This document shows positions 8,648 through 12,698 of a DNA stretch of 12,698 nt, piece by piece. The stretch spans positions 1-12,698 of the forward strand of contig JAPHSB010000079.1 in the NCBI GenBank assembly GCA_026193295.1, read 5' to 3'. A program made the position numbers and the translations under genes. The notes beneath the pieces were generated by a model that saw only the letters and a list, made by a program, of their open reading frames with translations, was not told where the DNA came from and did no database searches. The stretch comes from Lysobacterales bacterium. Lineage in GTDB: Bacteria > Pseudomonadota > Gammaproteobacteria > Xanthomonadales > SZUA-36. Numbering within the stretch: position 1 is the stretch's first letter; every line of letters starts with the position of its first letter.

Positions 8648-9228
8648 ACAGGATTCCGGCCAGTATCATCCTCGCTTCCGCTTCGCCACGCCGGCGGGAA
8701 TTGTTGCGGCAGGTCGGTGTCGAATTCCGCGTGGTGGTGGCCGCGGTGGACGAAAGCGTGTTGCAGGACGAGGCGCCCGCCGCATATGTCGTGCGCGTGG
8801 CGCGTGACAAGGCGCTGGAGGTGCTGGCGCGGGAAAGCGACGGGTTGCCGGTACTTGGCGCCGATACCGCCGTGGTGCTGGACGGGCGCATCCTGGGTAA
8901 GCCCGGCGACCGTGCCGAGGCGCAGGCGATGTTGAGCAGCCTGTCGGGGCGGACGCACGAAGTCTACTCTGCGGCCGTGCTGGCCGCCGGCGCTCAGCCA
9001 CCACGCGAGTGCCTCAACATCTCGCGGGTTACATTCGCGGAGCTCGATCGGGCCTGGATCGAGTCCTACTGTGACAGCGGCGACCCGATGGACAAGGCCG
9101 GGGCCTACGGGGTGCAGGGGCGGGCCGCGGAAAAGATCACCCGGATCGAGGGCAGTTTTTCCGGCGTGATGGGACTGCCCTTGTACGAGACCTGCCAATT
9201 GTTGCGTCAGGCCGAAGTGTTATTCTAG
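8644..9228 (+). CDS. maf: Maf family dTTP/UTP pyrophosphatase (YhdE type)
   Basis: Hydrolyses non-canonical and pyrimidine nucleoside triphosphates to monophosphates plus pyrophosphate, a house-cleaning enzyme of the cytoplasm. The 194-residue protein has the Maf motifs ASASPRRRELL at 11-21, GADTAVVLDGRILGKP at 72-87 (catalytic Asp74 in GADT), SGRTHEVYSA at 101-110, and DKAGAYGVQGRAA at 150-162, then GSFSGVMGLPLYET. The Gln in AYGVQG and the overall pattern resemble E. coli YhdE (dTTP/UTP) rather than YceF (7-methyl-GTP); that substrate choice is inferred from resemblance. The ATG at 8644 overlaps the rlmH stop by 4 bp. The frame is open upstream inside rlmH, but those residues do not resemble Maf. 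The genes that follow, rng and yhdP, are in the same order as in E. coli; mreBCD, which precedes maf there, is absent. Confidence 0.97.
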   Translation: MNRIPASIILASASPRRRELLRQVGVEFRVVVAAVDESVLQDEAPAAYVVRVARDKALEVLARESDGLPVLGADTAVVLDGRILGKPGDRAEAQAMLSSLSGRTHEVYSAAVLAAGAQPPRECLNISRVTFAELDRAWIESYCDSGDPMDKAGAYGVQGRAAEKITRIEGSFSGVMGLPLYETCQLLRQAEVLF

Positions 9229-9256
9229 GTGCCCTTGAGCAAGTGGCCAATCGCGC

Positions 9257-10726
9257 GTGAGCGAAGAAATTCTCATCAACTCGACACCCTCGGAAAACAG
9301 GGTGGCGCTGGTCGAAAGCGGAATGCTGCAGGAAGTGTGGCTGGAGCGCGCCAGTCACACCGGTTACATCGGCAATATTTACAAGGGCGTCGTGTCCCGC
9401 GTTCTGCCCGGTTTGCAGGCCGCGTTTATCGACATCGGGCTGGACCGGACCGCTTTTCTGCACGCGCGGGACATGGTCCGCCACGATCCGGTGGCGACGG
9501 ACGATGAGGCGCCCGCGGAACCTCTGATATCGAACCTGTTGCGCTCCGGGGACCAGCTTGTGGTGCAGGTGATCAAGGATCCCCTGGGCAGCAAGGGCGC
9601 CAGGCTGACCACCAATATCAGCATCCCCTCCCGGTTTCTCGTGTTGTTGCCGGACAGCGACGTGGTGGGCGTTTCGGCCCGTATTGAAGAAGAAGTTGAA
9701 CGAAATCGACTGAAGGGCCTGGTGCAAATCCTGCGCGACGGCAGCCAGGGGCACGGGTACATCGTTCGCACCAACGCCGAGGGCGTTAATGATTTCGCCC
9801 TGTCCGCCGACATGGTGTACCTGGGTAAGGTCTGGCAGGCCATCAAGGAGCGCTCCGCGACGGCAAAACCTGCCACCTGCATCTTCGAGGACCTGTCGCT
9901 GCCTTTCAGGGCGCTCCGCGACCTGATGCACGAAGATGTGGACCGGGTGCGCATAGACTCGCAGGAAGTGCTTCAACAGGCCCGTGACTTTGCACGGCGC
10001 TTCGTGCCCGACTGGCTGGATCGCATAGAAGAGTACTCCGCAGAGCGCCCGATCTTCGATCTCTTCGGTGTCGAGGATGAGATCGAGAACGCCTTGCGTC
10101 CGACCGTGCCGCTGAAGTCCGGCGGCTATCTGGTATTCGACCAGACCGAGGCGATGACGACCATTGATGTCAATACCGGCGGTTACGTCGGGCATCGGAA
10201 TCTCGAAGAGACCATTTACAAGACCAACCTCGAAGCTGCCCAGGCGATCGCGCGGCAATTGCGGCTGCGCAACCTCGGCGGCATCATCATTATCGATTTC
10301 ATCGACATGTTGAACGAGGAACACCGGCGCCAGGTCATGCGCTCTCTCGAGCGGACTCTGGCGCGCGATCATGTCAAGACCGCGGTCAGTGAAATTTCCG
10401 CGCTGGGCCTGGTCGAAATGACGCGCAAGCGGACCACGGAAAGCCTGGAGCGCCGGTTGTGCGAGCCTTGCCCGCTGTGCGAGGGGCGGGGCACGGTCAA
10501 GAGCGCGGAAACGGTCTGCCTCGAGATCTTCCGTGAGATCATGCGGTCAAGCCGCCAGTTCGACGCCAGTAAATTGATGGTGCTGGCTTCCCCACAGGTC
10601 GTGGAACGTATCCTCGATGAACAATCCGTGACGGTGGCGGAACTGGAAGAGCTGATCGGCAAGTCGATACAGTTCCAACGGGAAGACCAGTATACGCCGG
10701 AGCAGTACGATGTCGTTCTGCTTTAA
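9257..10726 (+). CDS. rng: Ribonuclease G
   Basis: RNase E/G family endoribonuclease; RNase G matures the 5' end of 16S rRNA and cleaves some mRNAs. The 489-residue product matches RNase G length and lacks the long disordered tail of RNase E. An S1-like domain lies at about 37-125 (YIGNIYKGVVSRVLPGLQAAFIDIGLDRTAFLHA). The 5'-sensor region follows. The DNase I-like catalytic centre has TTIDVNTGGYVG with D304 and IIIIDFIDM with D347. The zinc-link region is CEPCPLCEGRG at 402-412 (C402, C405, C408). The start is GTG at 9257: MSEEILINSTPSENRVAL aligns with the E. coli RNase G N-terminus (AELLVNVTPSETRVA), and the nearby upstream TTG 9235 and GTG 9243 are out of frame. Shine-Dalgarno is weak. It follows maf by 28 bp and its TAA overlaps a possible yhdP ATG. 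Confidence 0.97.
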   Translation: MSEEILINSTPSENRVALVESGMLQEVWLERASHTGYIGNIYKGVVSRVLPGLQAAFIDIGLDRTAFLHARDMVRHDPVATDDEAPAEPLISNLLRSGDQLVVQVIKDPLGSKGARLTTNISIPSRFLVLLPDSDVVGVSARIEEEVERNRLKGLVQILRDGSQGHGYIVRTNAEGVNDFALSADMVYLGKVWQAIKERSATAKPATCIFEDLSLPFRALRDLMHEDVDRVRIDSQEVLQQARDFARRFVPDWLDRIEEYSAERPIFDLFGVEDEIENALRPTVPLKSGGYLVFDQTEAMTTIDVNTGGYVGHRNLEETIYKTNLEAAQAIARQLRLRNLGGIIIIDFIDMLNEEHRRQVMRSLERTLARDHVKTAVSEISALGLVEMTRKRTTESLERRLCEPCPLCEGRGTVKSAETVCLEIFREIMRSSRQFDASKLMVLASPQVVERILDEQSVTVAELEELIGKSIQFQREDQYTPEQYDVVLL

Positions 10727-10758
10727 TGTCGCCAGGCTGGAGAGATCAGTCTAGGACC

Positions 10759-12698
10759 ATGACCGTTTTCCGAACCCTCTTGCGGCGTGCCAGGACCCTG
10801 CTCTGGACCGCGTTCTCGATCCTCATCATCCTGGCCGCGGTGCTGATGGGGATAGGGAAGCTCCTGATTCCCTACAGCGATCGTTACCAGCCGCATCTCG
10901 AGGCCTGGCTCTCGAAAGAATTCGGTCAGCCGGTCGTACTGGAGAGCTTCGAAGGGGAGTGGACCGGTTTCGGGCCACGCCTGTCACTGCGCGGTATGAA
11001 ATTGCTGCCCAACGCGCCGGACCTGGCGGGCGCCCTGCAAGGGGTCGAGGCCGACGTGGTTATTGAATCGGCGGCACTGGACATCAGGCCTCTGAACCTG
11101 CTCCTGCCGGGCTTTCCGCTGTACAACTTTCGCGTCATCGGAGCGGATTTCGAGCTGTCGCGCGGCGCTGATGGCCAATTCAGGCTTTCGGGATTCGGCG
11201 TCAGCCGGCGTGGCTCGAACCAGCAAGGCTCGGCGCTGCAGGAGTTGGCCCGCGTGGGCGAGGTGGTGCTCCAGGATTCGAGCCTCACCTACCGCGACGA
11301 GAAAGACGGCATAAGCCTTGATTTCCGGGATATCAGCGGCCGCCTTCACCTCGAGGGGGACAAATTGGCCAGCGAGATTCGGGCGAACCTGTTCGACGAC
11401 CGCAGTTCCTTGATCGTGGGCGAAGCCGAAGCCACGATCCTGATGTCCCTGGGGAACAGGCAGGAGGTGCTGGGCGTCGAGTGGCAGGGGACGGCCCGGG
11501 AACTCATGCTGGCCGCATTCCAGGCGCGACTGCCGCCCAGCCCGTTCCTGCCGCTGACGGGTTGGCTGAATGCCGAACTCTGGGGCTCCTGGTCTGCTGC
11601 CGAGGGCCACAGTGTGCAGGGCGTGACGGACCTGACAGACGCCCGCCTGGTCAACGACTACCAGGATCTGTGGCTGGACCGGATCAACACGCGCTTCCGC
11701 TGGCGTTTCCTTGGCAAGAAGCACTGGGAACTTCATTTAGCCGACTTTCTGTACGACGACGGCGAGCAGCAATGGACCGCTCCACGTATTTCCATGGCAC
11801 GGAATACCGCCGCGAATCTGGGTTTGTGGATCAGTGCCGACGAGCTTCCCCTGGGTGTTCCATTGCGCCTGACGCGCGATGTGATGTCGATATACGGGAC
11901 GCCGTGGCCGGCGTTCCTGCCTGGCGCCGCCGCCGGCAAGGTCAGGGAGCTCGACCTGGTGCTGGATGCCGGCTGGCACATCGAACTGGCCCACGGTGAC
12001 GTGGAACAGGGCGGTGTGGCCGATTGGGGAAGTTGGCCCGACCTGCAGGGCCTGGAGGGGCGCGTCGAACTGGGACGCAACACGGGACGGCTGGAATTGC
12101 GTGGAGACGAGGTGCTTATTCGCTGGCCCCGCATGTTTCGCGAGACGGTCTCGGTGACGGTTCCGGGCTGCGCGGTGGAGTTTGACTGGGGCCGCAGCTG
12201 GCAGGCAGGTATCAGCGGATGCGCGCTGGAGAACGCAGACCTGGCGGCCCGTGGTGAGGCCGTGATCAGCGGCAACGTGGGCAAACCCGCGATCGATCTG
12301 AATGTGCAGTTGACCCGGGGCAACGCGGGCCGGCTCGATCCCTATTGGCCGGAAGCGCTGATGAACGAAGGTGTCAAGGCCTGGCTGCGGCGGGGCCTGG
12401 TAGCCGGCGCCATCGAGAGTGGGCGCGTTTCGATACACGGCGACATGGATGACTGGCCATTCCGCGGGGGCGAGGGGCGCTTCGAGGCGATTGCGCAGGT
12501 CAGTCGCGGACGGATCGATTATCTCGAGGATTGGCCGGTGGCAAAGGACGTCAGCATGGCAGCCCGGTTTGTGAATGCCTCGATGGACCTGCGGGGAAAG
12601 GTCGGGGCAATTGGCGGCGCGGCGGTGCGGGAGGCGACGGCCAGGATTGCCGATTTTGGCACGCCCGAACTGATCATCGATTACGCGGCGGACAGCCA
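10759..12698 (+). CDS. yhdP: YhdP family AsmA-like protein, 3'-truncated
   Basis: Large inner-membrane-anchored periplasmic protein; E. coli YhdP belongs to the AsmA-like group (with TamB and YdbH) that supports phospholipid movement to the outer membrane. I read the frame open from 10759 to the last base, 646 residues, about half of a usual 1,260-1,280. Residues 1-13 are basic (FRTLLRRAR), a membrane helix spans about 14-37, and YSDRYQPHLEAWLSKEFGQPVVLESFEGEWTGFGPRLSLRGMKL then matches the family N-terminal domain. Beta-rich repeats follow. Near 534-595 the segment YWPEALMNEGVKAWLRRGLVAGAIESGR through DWPFRGGEGRFEA resembles the E. coli YFPENLMGKDLVDYLSGAIQGG region. The only two cysteines are C471 and C488. 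An in-frame ATG at 10726 would add 11 residues. The maf-rng-yhdP order supports the call. Confidence 0.93.
   Translation, partial: MTVFRTLLRRARTLLWTAFSILIILAAVLMGIGKLLIPYSDRYQPHLEAWLSKEFGQPVVLESFEGEWTGFGPRLSLRGMKLLPNAPDLAGALQGVEADVVIESAALDIRPLNLLLPGFPLYNFRVIGADFELSRGADGQFRLSGFGVSRRGSNQQGSALQELARVGEVVLQDSSLTYRDEKDGISLDFRDISGRLHLEGDKLASEIRANLFDDRSSLIVGEAEATILMSLGNRQEVLGVEWQGTARELMLAAFQARLPPSPFLPLTGWLNAELWGSWSAAEGHSVQGVTDLTDARLVNDYQDLWLDRINTRFRWRFLGKKHWELHLADFLYDDGEQQWTAPRISMARNTAANLGLWISADELPLGVPLRLTRDVMSIYGTPWPAFLPGAAAGKVRELDLVLDAGWHIELAHGDVEQGGVADWGSWPDLQGLEGRVELGRNTGRLELRGDEVLIRWPRMFRETVSVTVPGCAVEFDWGRSWQAGISGCALENADLAARGEAVISGNVGKPAIDLNVQLTRGNAGRLDPYWPEALMNEGVKAWLRRGLVAGAIESGRVSIHGDMDDWPFRGGEGRFEAIAQVSRGRIDYLEDWPVAKDVSMAARFVNASMDLRGKVGAIGGAAVREATARIADFGTPELIIDYAADS

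Noticed and set aside
9137..10372. A 411-residue minus-strand frame opposite rng and the end of maf
   Set aside because: It crosses two confidently assigned plus-strand genes and has no recognisable motif; a shadow frame.

Overview
This window looks like a conserved chromosomal housekeeping block from a high-GC gammaproteobacterium. The inference rests on two gene orders known from Gammaproteobacteria. One is leuS-lptE-holA-nadD-rsfS-rlmH. The other is maf-rng-yhdP. The outer-membrane genes lptE and yhdP show a Gram-negative cell. Base composition and codon use look uniform and GC-rich throughout. I cannot place the organism below class level.

Layout: (1) 2-1210, the 3' three quarters of pgi (+), cut by the window start. 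(2) 1219-2700, a HerA-like ATPase of the YjgR/DUF853 family (-), convergent with pgi and only 8 bp from it. (3) A 78-bp divergent promoter region. (4) From 2779 to the end, nine genes all on the + strand: leuS, lptE, holA, nadD, rsfS, rlmH, maf, rng and the first half of yhdP. Gaps are short: 5, 41, 4, 79, 82, -4, 28 and 32 bp. A stem-loop with seven T and a good sigma70-type promoter between nadD and rsfS suggest two transcription units: leuS-lptE-holA-nadD, and rsfS-rlmH-maf-rng-yhdP.

The genes fall into three themes. Translation and RNA processing: LeuRS, RsfS, RlmH, RNase G. Nucleotide, cofactor and replication: NadD, Maf, HolA. Outer-membrane biogenesis: LptE, YhdP. In E. coli the leuS and maf groups are separate loci, linked there to mrdAB and mreBCD respectively; here they are directly joined with no cell-shape genes between.

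I found no tRNA or rRNA gene, CRISPR array, insertion sequence, prophage, toxin-antitoxin pair or defence system. No gene-free stretch exceeds 82 bp. I do not see an undescribed multi-gene system. The points worth a second look are small: unusual residues at catalytic or editing motifs in PGI and LeuRS, short leader reading frames whose stop codons overlap the holA and rlmH starts, a compact terminator-promoter junction, and uncertain starts of leuS and yhdP.
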